Below are positions 1-6,749 of a stretch of DNA of 11,066 nucleotides, piece by piece. The DNA is taken from contig JAOZSP010000035.1 of assembly GCA_029939615.1 (NCBI GenBank), positions 1 to 11,066 of the forward strand, in the 5' to 3' direction. Position numbers and translations under genes: made by a program. The stretch is from Candidatus Izemoplasma sp. (lineage in GTDB: Bacteria > Bacillota_I > Bacilli_A > Izemoplasmatales > Izemoplasmataceae). The notes below the pieces were generated by a model that did no database searches, had not been told where the DNA came from, and saw only the letters and a program-made list of their open reading frames with translations. The stretch's first letter is position 1, and each line of letters begins with the position of its first letter.

Positions 1-433
1 TAGAAGAACTATGTAGTAATTGACCTGTAGCGGAAGAGTCAAAATAATATGTTAATGTTTCGTTAATTTTGTCGTAAATAAGGATATCTGTAACAGCACC
101 TGATTCATCTCTTTCAATAACATTTCCTGAACCTATAACTAAATCATATTCATGAACAATGTGAATGACAGTCTGTGTTCCTGAATCCTCAATTATTGTA
201 ATGCTGTGTGGTTGTAGATGAAAGAGATTAGTTCGTATTTTTTCAGTTATTATATAGCTGTCTTGAATCATACGGTTTTCATAATCAAATCGTTGTTTAG
301 CAAGTAAATTCATAGAAAGCATTTGTGTTAACATAGAAAGTACCATAGCGCTTATTGCGATAGTAATTAGAAGTTCTAGTAATGTTACACCACGGTTATT
401 CTTAAGAATAGATTTCTCATTTGCATTATTCAT
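1..433 (-). CDS. Minor pilin, GspJ/PilW-like (3' end beyond window)
   Basis: This is a prepilin-like membrane protein, 144 codons visible, with its C-terminus cut by the left edge. Residues 14-23 read RGVTLLELLI, a class III signal-peptide site: Gly15 at -1, Val16 at +1 and Glu20 at +5, followed by a hydrophobic helix (about residues 16-37). A prepilin peptidase would cleave after Gly15 and methylate Val16. The ATG at 433 is the only in-frame ATG before the motif, and it overlaps the end of the upstream pilin gene by 8 bp, so the two are translationally coupled. A weak GGGGTTGAT lies about 8-10 bases upstream. Second place in a minor-pilin operon and the long polar domain resemble GspJ/PilW, but that subtype is inference. 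The prepilin assignment itself is secure. Confidence 0.88.
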   Translation of the reverse strand, partial: MNNANEKSILKNNRGVTLLELLITIAISAMVLSMLTQMLSMNLLAKQRFDYENRMIQDSYIITEKIRTNLFHLQPHSITIIEDSGTQTVIHIVHEYDLVIGSGNVIERDESGAVTDILIYDKINETLTYYFDSSATGQLLHSSS

Positions 434-1007
434 CAGCAATCAACCCCGTTAAAATCATATATAAATCAGGATCATCATAAAAATCAATCCAAACTATTAC
501 TCTAATTAATGTAGAAATATCAGTTCCATTTAGATGAAGCTGAATATCATCATCAGTCTCAATCGTACTACGTACACTTTCAGGTATATTAGTATCAGCA
601 AGAAGAGAAGTGCGTTCAGCTGTTGTTAAACTGTAATCAAGCATAAATACTTTATATGTAGCACTTGAATAAGATGCGTTATTCCATATTGTAGTGAAGA
701 TATGCGTGCATAAATATTGGTCTGCTGTAGTAATTAAAGTATTACAATTATCCTCGTTTATTTCTATATAGTAGTCACCACTAGAATTTGCAGTATCAAG
801 TTTAGTTCTAAAATCATTAAAGTCAATTTTTTCAAGGCCATACAAAGTACTATCAGCAACACTAGTTGCACTTAGTCTTTGTTGCGATCTATTATTAAGT
901 TCAAGTGAACCAGAAAAGGTAGCCATAAGAGGTACTAGAATAACCGAAGTAATGACTAAAACAGCCAAAATCTCAACGATCGAAAAACCATTTTGATTTT
1001 TTTTCAT
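426..1007 (-). CDS. Minor pilin, PilV/GspI-like
   Basis: A 193-residue prepilin-like protein. Residues 6-15 read NGFSIVEILA: Gly7 (-1), Phe8 (+1) and Glu12 (+5) form the type IV prepilin cleavage/methylation site after a six-residue basic leader. A hydrophobic helix follows (about 8-30), then a polar domain with two cysteines (in DNCNT and YLCTH) that could form a disulfide. A strong Shine-Dalgarno, AAGGAGGTG at 1015-1023 on the complement, lies 7 bases before the ATG at 1007. It is the first gene of a minus-strand operon diverging from the main pilus genes. The FSIVEILAVL start and the position before a GspJ-like pilin suggest a PilV/GspI-type minor pilin that could prime or cap the fibre. 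Subtype is inferred; prepilin class is seen directly. Confidence 0.9.
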   Translation of the reverse strand: MKKNQNGFSIVEILAVLVITSVILVPLMATFSGSLELNNRSQQRLSATSVADSTLYGLEKIDFNDFRTKLDTANSSGDYYIEINEDNCNTLITTADQYLCTHIFTTIWNNASYSSATYKVFMLDYSLTTAERTSLLADTNIPESVRSTIETDDDIQLHLNGTDISTLIRVIVWIDFYDDPDLYMILTGLIADE

Positions 1008-1040
1008 AAAAATGCACCTCCTTATAATATAGTTATTTTT

Positions 1041-1069
1041 ATTATATCATAGTCATAATATTTTTGCAA
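1041..1069 (-). promoter_or_regulatory. Promoter of minor-pilin operon
   Basis: On the complement strand TTGCAA (1064-1069), a 17-bp spacer and TATAAT (1041-1046) form a near-consensus vegetative promoter. TGA directly precedes the -10, giving an extended -10. The start point would fall about 1034, about 26 bases before the ATG at 1007. The -35 lies inside a 12-bp perfect palindrome (1061-1072). Confidence 0.75.
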
Positions 1070-1114
1070 AAAAGATGAAAAAAAGATATTTTTTTTAAAA
1101 AAAATAGTTTTTTT

Positions 1115-1143
1115 TTGTAAATCTGGTCATTATGTTGTATAAT
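1115..1143 (+). promoter_or_regulatory. Promoter of main pilus operon
   Basis: TTGTAA (1115-1120), a 17-bp spacer and a consensus TATAAT (1138-1143). The start point would fall near 1150, giving a leader of about 25 bases to the GTG at 1175. Long A and T tracts just upstream (1078-1116) could act as an UP element. It is back to back with the minor-pilin promoter, so both sets of genes could be controlled from one region. Confidence 0.7.
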
Positions 1144-1174
1144 TACTTTAAATATGATTAAGTGAGGTGAGATT

Positions 1175-2134
1175 GTGAACTCGCAATTTAAAAACAGCAA
1201 ATTTGGGTTTATATTATATACGATTATCGTTGGACTAATTGTTTTTTCAACAATTTTTGTTATTTGGTATATGACCCTGGGGTACAAAATAGGGACATAC
1301 GGCCCTGATACAAGACTGGGTAATGTATATATAGGCGGACTAGCAGAAGATGAAATTTTCTCTAGACTAGATGAAAAAATAACTTATTGGTATAACGACG
1401 ATATGATTGTCTTTGAGTTAAGATATCAAAATTATAACTATGAATTTAATCGTGATTTATTAGTGTTTAATGTTGAAACATCTTCAATGTCCATTCAAGA
1501 TGGAGTCACTAATGAGTTGTTAGTCTCAATTCAAGGTGCTGACCGAAATGCAATTGAAGATGAAATTTCGAATCTATTATTTTTAGAAGATGTTATTGAT
1601 AATGTTGATTTGCACCGTTTGATAAATGATATGTTGCAAGATGCATCACTGATGAAATCTTATTCATGCAAAAATATTGAGGATTATTTGATTGATCCAG
1701 GTTTATCAATTGTTGAACTTGGAAATAGTACTTTTTCAATTCCACAGGGTGTTGTCGGTGCTACTGTTATTAGTAAAGTGAACGAAGTTTTTGCTGATGG
1801 TAAAATATTAATTAATAGTAATTCTTTATTTGATATTACTGAAGTTTTTGGTACAACAATGAATGATTCTGAAATGACAGTGTTGTCTACAGCTATGTTG
1901 GATTTAATTTTAGTAACTAATTTCTTAATTGATGAAGAACACTATAATCCAAATATTGATTTTACAATGTATACAATAGAAAACTATCCATATTTTGCAC
2001 ATAATGCAGTTGTAAATCAAGTAGTGGATCAATCATTTTCATTTTATAATCCGAATAAATCAGATTATTATTTTACATTAGAAATTGTTGACGAAACTAC
2101 TTTAGACCTAAAATTATATGGATTGGCTTTTTAG
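1175..2134 (+). CDS. VanW-like membrane-anchored protein, ended by an in-frame TAG
   Basis: A 319-residue product starting at GTG 1175, with Shine-Dalgarno GAGGTGA at 1164-1170. A short basic N-terminus leads into one membrane helix (about 10-33), so most of the protein is outside the cell. Residues about 42-120 (TRLGNVYIGG, then a repeat-like polar domain) resemble the region before VanW domains in YoaR-type proteins. The end (about residues 235-319) resembles the VanW domain: an LSTAMLDLIL stretch where the family has its CQxST segment, a stretch in place of the family's ERHxHS, and a DLKLYG strand. The family's GGG-Cys-Gln core is not conserved, so the match is by layout rather than key residues. 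The TAG at 2132-2134 interrupts the domain; matching sequence continues in frame. It heads the pilus operon before pilB. Function is unknown; VanW-family proteins are generally cell-envelope proteins. Confidence 0.72.
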   Translation: MNSQFKNSKFGFILYTIIVGLIVFSTIFVIWYMTLGYKIGTYGPDTRLGNVYIGGLAEDEIFSRLDEKITYWYNDDMIVFELRYQNYNYEFNRDLLVFNVETSSMSIQDGVTNELLVSIQGADRNAIEDEISNLLFLEDVIDNVDLHRLINDMLQDASLMKSYSCKNIEDYLIDPGLSIVELGNSTFSIPQGVVGATVISKVNEVFADGKILINSNSLFDITEVFGTTMNDSEMTVLSTAMLDLILVTNFLIDEEHYNPNIDFTMYTIENYPYFAHNAVVNQVVDQSFSFYNPNKSDYYFTLEIVDETTLDLKLYGLAF

Positions 2135-2341
2135 AATACTATTGAAATAGCTATTGTAAGTACAGAATTAGATTATATTACACAAACAACTAGTAATACT
2201 TCATTATTACAAAATGGATATAATGGAGTGATTATTGAAGTTTATAGAACAATGACTGACGTTTACGGCAGTGTAGTTTATGAAAAACTTATACTATTTG
2301 AATTTTATCCGCCTATCAAGGAGATAATTTACGAACCATAG
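2135..2341 (+). pseudogene. C-terminal remainder of the VanW-like gene after the in-frame TAG
   Basis: After the TAG, 68 further codons stay open in the same frame and end at TAG 2339-2341. They look like the normal end of a VanW/YoaR-type protein: a strand-like start (NTIEIAIVST), then NGYNGVIIEVYRTMTD, a VYGSVVYEK hairpin and a YPPIKEII ending that matches the family's usual Y-x-P-x-x-x-I-I close. No start codon with a ribosome binding site is seen here, so separate translation is unlikely. Counting this part, the protein would have 388 codons including the stop position and would end 21 bases before pilB, the tight spacing seen elsewhere in the operon. Confidence 0.75.
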
Positions 2342-2362
2342 AAATGTTTAGGGAGTGATAAT

Positions 2363-4051
2363 ATGGCTAGAAATGTTCAAAAGCGTTTAGGAGATGTTTT
2401 ATATGAACAAGGAGTTGTTACTGAGAAACAAATCAGTGAAGCTCTAAAAAAACGCTCTAAAGGTGAAAAACTTGGAGAGGCATTAATGAGATTTGGGTAT
2501 TGTAACGCTTCGCAAATTGTTGATGCACTTGAAACGTCTTTAGGAATTAGAAGAGTTAATCTACAATTGCTTTATATAGATGAAAGCGTATTAAAATTGT
2601 TAGATGAAGAATTTGTTACGAAATCAAAAATTATGCCGATTAATATTCACGGGAGACGTATTGTAATTGCAATAAATGATCCTCTTGATTTTCCAACGAT
2701 AGAAAATGTTCGTTTGAGAACAGGAATGAATGTTGAAACAGTATTAGCAACACAAAATGATATTGATACAGCTATAGCAAGATACTATGGCTTTTCAAAG
2801 ACGTTAAAGTCCTTAGGTATAGAAGTTAAGGAAGAGAAGAAAGACGATGAAAAGTTCTATGAAGAACTTATGGCTAGTTCTGAGACTGATGCTAATGAGT
2901 CACCAATTATCCAATTAGTAAATCAAATTTTACTAACTGCTGTTAAAAGTGAAGCATCAGATATTCATATTGATCCAGGAGATATTGAATTTAAAATTAG
3001 ATATAGAATTGATGGAGTTTTGAGTACTGAGCGTAAATTACCTAAAATCATTTTAACAAAATTAATTTCACGAATCAAAGTTATGTCTCATATGGATATT
3101 ACTGATTCAAGAACACCACAGGATGGTAGAATTAAAACGGTTATCGAAGGCCGTCCTATTGACTTACGTGTTTCTACTTTACCGACAATACGAGGAGAAA
3201 AAGCTGTATTAAGGGTATTAGATTTATCACGTGAAAGTAAAGGATTAGATCGTCTTGGATTATCTGATTCAGATAGAAAGATGTTCGAAAGATTAATTGG
3301 TCGTCCTAATGGAATAGTGTTAGTTAGTGGACCTACTGGTAGTGGTAAAACAACTACATTATATGCTTCTTTAGATCAACTTAATGCTGAGGATGTGAAT
3401 TTAATTACGGTTGAAGACCCCGTGGAAATTGAGTTAGAAGGAGTTAACCAAGTAAATGTTAATCCAGATATAGATTTCACTTTTGCAAATGCACTTAGAT
3501 CAATTTTACGTCAAGATCCTAATATAATAATGGTAGGGGAAATACGTGATACTGAGACTGCTGAAATTGCTATTTCAGCTTCATTAACAGGACATTTAGT
3601 TTTAAGTACTATTCATACTAATAGTGCCGTTAAAACAATTACAAGATTAATTGATATGGGTATAGATGCATTTTTAGTTGCTTCATCGTTAAGTGGTGTT
3701 GTTGCCCAAAGATTACTTCGAGTAGTTTGTAAATATTGCGCAGAAGAGGTTGTTCCTACAATAAGTCAACAAGAACTTTTCAAACGAAATAATATAGAAA
3801 TAAAAACTATGAAAAAAGCAGTTGGTTGTGAACATTGCAATAATACTGGTTATAAAGGAAGAGTAGCAATTTTTGAAATAGTAGATATTAATGAAAATAT
3901 AGTTAGAATGGTTTCTAATGAAGCTAAAGAATATGAAATATTAGAACAAGTAAGAAAAGATGGAACAAAGTTATTAATAGAAGCAGGTTTAGAGAAAGTT
4001 AGACTAGCCCAAACAACATTGGACGAAGTTATGAGAATTAGTTTAGACTAG
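2363..4051 (+). CDS. pilB: Type IV pilus extension ATPase PilB
   Basis: A 562-residue cytoplasmic GspE/PilB-family ATPase that powers pilin assembly through the PilC platform. Residues about 7-145 form an MshEN-type N-terminal domain with two similar halves (RLGDVLYEQGVVTEKQI and KLGEALMRFGYCNASQI). A charged linker (about 150-170) precedes the ATPase core: Walker A GPTGSGKTT at 323-331 (Lys329), Walker B IIMVGE at 388-393 (Glu393) and a His box in HLVLSTIHTN. A tetracysteine zinc site, CKYC (456-459) and CEHC (489-492), is typical of PilB/GspE and absent from PilT. Length is normal for PilB. The ATG at 2363 follows GGGAGTG by a few bases. pilC begins 15 bases after the stop. All catalytic motifs are intact. 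Confidence 0.97.
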   Translation: MARNVQKRLGDVLYEQGVVTEKQISEALKKRSKGEKLGEALMRFGYCNASQIVDALETSLGIRRVNLQLLYIDESVLKLLDEEFVTKSKIMPINIHGRRIVIAINDPLDFPTIENVRLRTGMNVETVLATQNDIDTAIARYYGFSKTLKSLGIEVKEEKKDDEKFYEELMASSETDANESPIIQLVNQILLTAVKSEASDIHIDPGDIEFKIRYRIDGVLSTERKLPKIILTKLISRIKVMSHMDITDSRTPQDGRIKTVIEGRPIDLRVSTLPTIRGEKAVLRVLDLSRESKGLDRLGLSDSDRKMFERLIGRPNGIVLVSGPTGSGKTTTLYASLDQLNAEDVNLITVEDPVEIELEGVNQVNVNPDIDFTFANALRSILRQDPNIIMVGEIRDTETAEIAISASLTGHLVLSTIHTNSAVKTITRLIDMGIDAFLVASSLSGVVAQRLLRVVCKYCAEEVVPTISQQELFKRNNIEIKTMKKAVGCEHCNNTGYKGRVAIFEIVDINENIVRMVSNEAKEYEILEQVRKDGTKLLIEAGLEKVRLAQTTLDEVMRISLD

Positions 4052-4066
4052 ATTAGAGGTGGATTT

Positions 4067-5287
4067 ATGGTAATACTTGATTATAAGTTTCGCGCTAGAA
4101 GACTTAAGGATGGAAAAATAATTAAAGGTTCAACCGAAGCTCCTTCAAAAGCAATGGTGGAGAAATATATTCAAGAACGAGGTATGAATCCAATTGAGAT
4201 ATATCAAAGTACTTCAATTATTGGTGTTTTGGGAAGGATAAGTGTCGGAAGAGTAATCAAAGAAAGAGACTTGATTTTCTTTTTAAGACAAATAGGATCA
4301 TTACTTAACGCAGGAGTACAACTTAATGAAGCAATTGAAATATTAGCAACTCAGCAATCTAATAAGCAAATTAGACGAATCTATTATGGATTATTCTATG
4401 AAGTAAACAGTGGAACGACTCTTGCTGATGCTTTTGAAGAATATCCTACTGATTTTCCTGAAATATTGGTTTCAATGGTTCGTGTTGGTGAAAAAACTGG
4501 AGATTTAAGAGGAACTTTAGATGAAATAATTATTTATTTTGAATCACAGTTTAAAATCAAAAACTCGATTAAACAAACTATGATGATGCCAATGATATAT
4601 TTAGTTATTGCATTCTTAGTAGCGATTTTTATATTCGCGTTTGTTATGCCAGGTTTTGAGGACATGTTTGATTCACTTGATGGAGACATGCCGGGTATAA
4701 GTTTAGCATTCTTGCAAGTAGGAAACTATTTACAGGCTAATTACATAATGTTAATAGTAGAATTTGTTGCTTTTATAGTTGTATTTAGATTGTTAAAGTC
4801 TAAATCGAAAAAATTTCAACGATTGTTAGCATATATAAGTATTAAAATGCCAATATTGGGAAGTGTAGTAAGACTAAGTAATTTATCTAGAATTGCAGCT
4901 ACAATGTCGCAAATGTTGAATAAACATGTTCCTTTACAAGAATGCCTAATAACAACATATGAAATTTTAGATAATCAAATATACAAGGATATTATTATAG
5001 AAGCACAAAAAAACGTAAATAATGGTGATTACATTTCTCAAGCATTTGAAGGACACTATGCTGTTGAGGTTGTTTTTACAAGAATGATTAGCGTTGGGGA
5101 ACGAACTGGAGATCTTGGGAAAATGCTAAAAAATCTCTCTACCTTCTATGATGAAGACAGTGGTGTACAAATCGACCGCGTTAGAAAATTGATTGAACCA
5201 GTATTGATGTTAGTCATTTTTAGTCTAGTGGTTGTAATGCTGTTAGCTATTATGCTACCTAGTTTATCATTTTCTGGATCGATGTAA
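4067..5287 (+). CDS. pilC: Type IV pilus platform protein PilC
   Basis: A 406-residue inner-membrane protein of the GspF/PilC family, the platform on which PilB acts. Two GspF domains are visible, about residues 68-190 and 270-395, each with the family's glycine motif (VGEKTGDL at 140-147, VGERTGDL at 343-350). Three membrane helices are predicted at about 172-194, 225-243 and 375-398. An N-terminal domain (about 1-60, with DGKIIKGSTEA) matches the usual cytoplasmic start of PilC. Shine-Dalgarno AGAGGTGG lies just before the ATG at 4067, 15 bases from the pilB stop, so the two are co-transcribed. Length is normal and no defect is seen. Confidence 0.96.
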   Translation: MVILDYKFRARRLKDGKIIKGSTEAPSKAMVEKYIQERGMNPIEIYQSTSIIGVLGRISVGRVIKERDLIFFLRQIGSLLNAGVQLNEAIEILATQQSNKQIRRIYYGLFYEVNSGTTLADAFEEYPTDFPEILVSMVRVGEKTGDLRGTLDEIIIYFESQFKIKNSIKQTMMMPMIYLVIAFLVAIFIFAFVMPGFEDMFDSLDGDMPGISLAFLQVGNYLQANYIMLIVEFVAFIVVFRLLKSKSKKFQRLLAYISIKMPILGSVVRLSNLSRIAATMSQMLNKHVPLQECLITTYEILDNQIYKDIIIEAQKNVNNGDYISQAFEGHYAVEVVFTRMISVGERTGDLGKMLKNLSTFYDEDSGVQIDRVRKLIEPVLMLVIFSLVVVMLLAIMLPSLSFSGSM

Positions 5288-5337
5288 GAATATGATATGA
5301 AAAATATTGACTAATTTTGAAAAATGGATTTAAATCG

Positions 5338-5366
5338 TTGACATTATCATTGTGAAATGATATATT
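5338..5366 (+). promoter_or_regulatory. Strong promoter for the major pilin
   Basis: A perfect -35 TTGACA (5338-5343), a 17-bp spacer and TATATT (5361-5366) preceded by TGA, giving an extended -10. The start point would be near 5373, about 33 bases before the pilin ATG. This is the closest-to-consensus promoter in the window and lets the pilin be made in excess of the assembly machinery. Confidence 0.82.
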
Positions 5367-5405
5367 TAATGTATTCAAATAGAAAAATATGAAAGGAGAT
5401 ATAAT

Positions 5406-5867
5406 ATGAATAATAAAGGTGTTACTTTAATTGAATTATTAATTGTTATCGTAGTTATCGGGATTATTAGTGCATTTGCAGTTCCTGCAGTTGGGAAATT
5501 CTTAGAAAATGCTGAAAAAACAGCAATATTACAAGATGCTATCGCAGTAGAGGTTGCTGCTGAAAATTATTGTGCTTATAACTCATGTGCTTCAAATGAG
5601 GCATTAACTTGGGATGAATTGAAAGATTATTTAGGTAATTTTAATGCTGAGTATTATCAAGATTGTGTATTGGGAGATACTACAACTATTGCTCGACTTG
5701 ATGCTACTTCAGGAGACTGGATTGTATGGCTTGAAAGAGCTGGAGGTAGTGGTGGAGGAAACTCTACAAGTGATTGGGAATGGACTAATAGACTTCCTGA
5801 TGGTACTGCTAATCCAAATCCAGTAAGTCCTCGTGATGGATCTACTGCAGATGTAACAGATGACTAA
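5406..5867 (+). CDS. Major type IV pilin
   Basis: A 153-residue prepilin with a short leader, MNNKG, and a textbook cleavage site: Gly5 (-1), Val6 (+1), Glu10 (+5) in GVTLIELLIVIVVIGIISAF. The kink-forming proline at mature position 22 (Pro27) is present. The helix continues to about residue 55. The C-terminal domain has three cysteines (56, 61, 87), a Gly/Ser stretch (GGSGGG at 113-118) and a Pro/Asp-rich acidic end (VTDD). Shine-Dalgarno AAAGGAGAT (5392-5400) is strong. Its own promoter and a terminator right after it mark it as the most highly expressed gene, hence the main fibre subunit. ComGC-type pseudopilins look similar at the N-terminus, but PilM/N/O nearby favours a true pilus. Confidence 0.92.
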   Translation: MNNKGVTLIELLIVIVVIGIISAFAVPAVGKFLENAEKTAILQDAIAVEVAAENYCAYNSCASNEALTWDELKDYLGNFNAEYYQDCVLGDTTTIARLDATSGDWIVWLERAGGSGGGNSTSDWEWTNRLPDGTANPNPVSPRDGSTADVTDD

Positions 5868-5899
5868 AAATTAAATTTTATTTACAAAGTAAAATAAAG

Positions 5900-5938
5900 A
5901 AAAGTAGATGCTTTTGAATAAAAGTCTCTACTTTTTTT
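5900..5938 (+). terminator. Rho-independent terminator after the major pilin
   Basis: Two 16-base arms (5900-5915 and 5920-5935) pair with one 2-base internal mismatch around a GAAT loop, and the U tract runs on through 5938. No convincing new promoter is visible between it and pilD, so the downstream genes probably depend on partial readthrough. Confidence 0.85.
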
Positions 5939-5955
5939 ATTAAAATATTATAAAA

Positions 5956-5964
5956 GAAGGTGAT
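5956..5964 (+). promoter_or_regulatory. Ribosome binding site deciding the pilD start
   Basis: GAAGGTGAT lies with its AAGG eight bases before GTG 5969. An upstream in-frame GTG at 5960 sits inside this site and could not use it, so 5969 is the better start. Confidence 0.75.
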
Positions 5965-5968
5965 CATT

Positions 5969-6733
5969 GTGAATTACTATGAAATTCTAATATATTCATA
6001 TATTTTCTTCTTAGGTTTAATTTTCGGCTCTTTTTTCAATGTTGTCGGAATCAGAATTCCTCAAAAAGAGAGTTTATTAGGCAGAAGCCATTGTCCTTCT
6101 TGTGGAAAAACTCTTGGATGGTTGGAACTATTTCCGGTATTTGGATATATTGTATTGGGTGGAAGATGTAAAACTTGTAAGACACATATCTCGGTCAAAT
6201 ACCCATTGATTGAATTAATCACTGGTCTTCTATTTTTATTTTCATATTTAATTTTACATGAAAATATGGTAGAATATATATTAATGATAGTATTTATCTC
6301 TTTAATGGTCATTCTTACTGTTTGTGATATCTATTATAAAATCGTTCCAAACATAATTCTGATTTGCTTTTTACCTGTCATATTCTTATTAAGGATGTTC
6401 AGTCCGGTCATATTATGGTATAATGCAATTATCGGCGCAGTTGTTGGGTTCGGATTTATGTATCTAATTGCTTTGTATGGTAAAAAAAGGTTTAAACAAG
6501 AAGCCCTTGGTGGTGGTGATATTAAACTATATATTATAATTGGTTTGGTTTTAGGATATGAAGTAGTGTTCTTTTCTGTGTTTTTTGCATCACTTCTAGG
6601 ATTATTTTATAGTTTGATTTTTAAAAGGAAAACTGGCTACATACCGTTTGTTCCATTTATTTTCGCAGGTTCTTTAATCGCATATTATTTTGGACAAAAT
6701 ATAATCGATTGGTATATATCAATAATTTATTAG
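5969..6733 (+). CDS. pilD: Prepilin peptidase / N-methyltransferase PilD
   Basis: A 254-residue multi-pass membrane aspartyl protease that cleaves prepilin leaders and methylates the new N-terminus. The N-terminal part carries FGSFFNVVGIRIP, typical of the methyltransferase domain, and two zinc-binding pairs, CPSC (Cys42, Cys45) and CKTC (Cys67, Cys70). The peptidase domain has both catalytic aspartates: Asp120 in VCDIYYKIVPN and Asp184 in GGGDIK. Hydrophobic segments fill the rest, as expected for about six to eight helices. I chose GTG 5969 because the Shine-Dalgarno overlaps the alternative GTG at 5960, which would add three residues. It sits between the pilin terminator and pilM. It is complete and should process the major and both minor pilins. 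ComC is the competence counterpart. Confidence 0.95.
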   Translation: MNYYEILIYSYIFFLGLIFGSFFNVVGIRIPQKESLLGRSHCPSCGKTLGWLELFPVFGYIVLGGRCKTCKTHISVKYPLIELITGLLFLFSYLILHENMVEYILMIVFISLMVILTVCDIYYKIVPNIILICFLPVIFLLRMFSPVILWYNAIIGAVVGFGFMYLIALYGKKRFKQEALGGGDIKLYIIIGLVLGYEVVFFSVFFASLLGLFYSLIFKRKTGYIPFVPFIFAGSLIAYYFGQNIIDWYISIIY

Positions 6734-6749
6734 AAAAGAAGGTGTCAAT

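Noticed and set aside
1042..1287. 81-codon open frame on the minus strand
   Set aside because: It covers the divergent promoter region and the start of the VanW-like gene, is low-complexity from A/T tracts, and has no ribosome binding site or family resemblance.
5644..5826. 60-codon open frame in the plus strand inside the major pilin
   Set aside because: It is a Leu/Ile-rich shadow frame without a ribosome binding site.
6061..6312. 83-codon open frame on the minus strand
   Set aside because: It lies wholly inside pilD, whose catalytic and zinc motifs are clear, and has no recognisable features.
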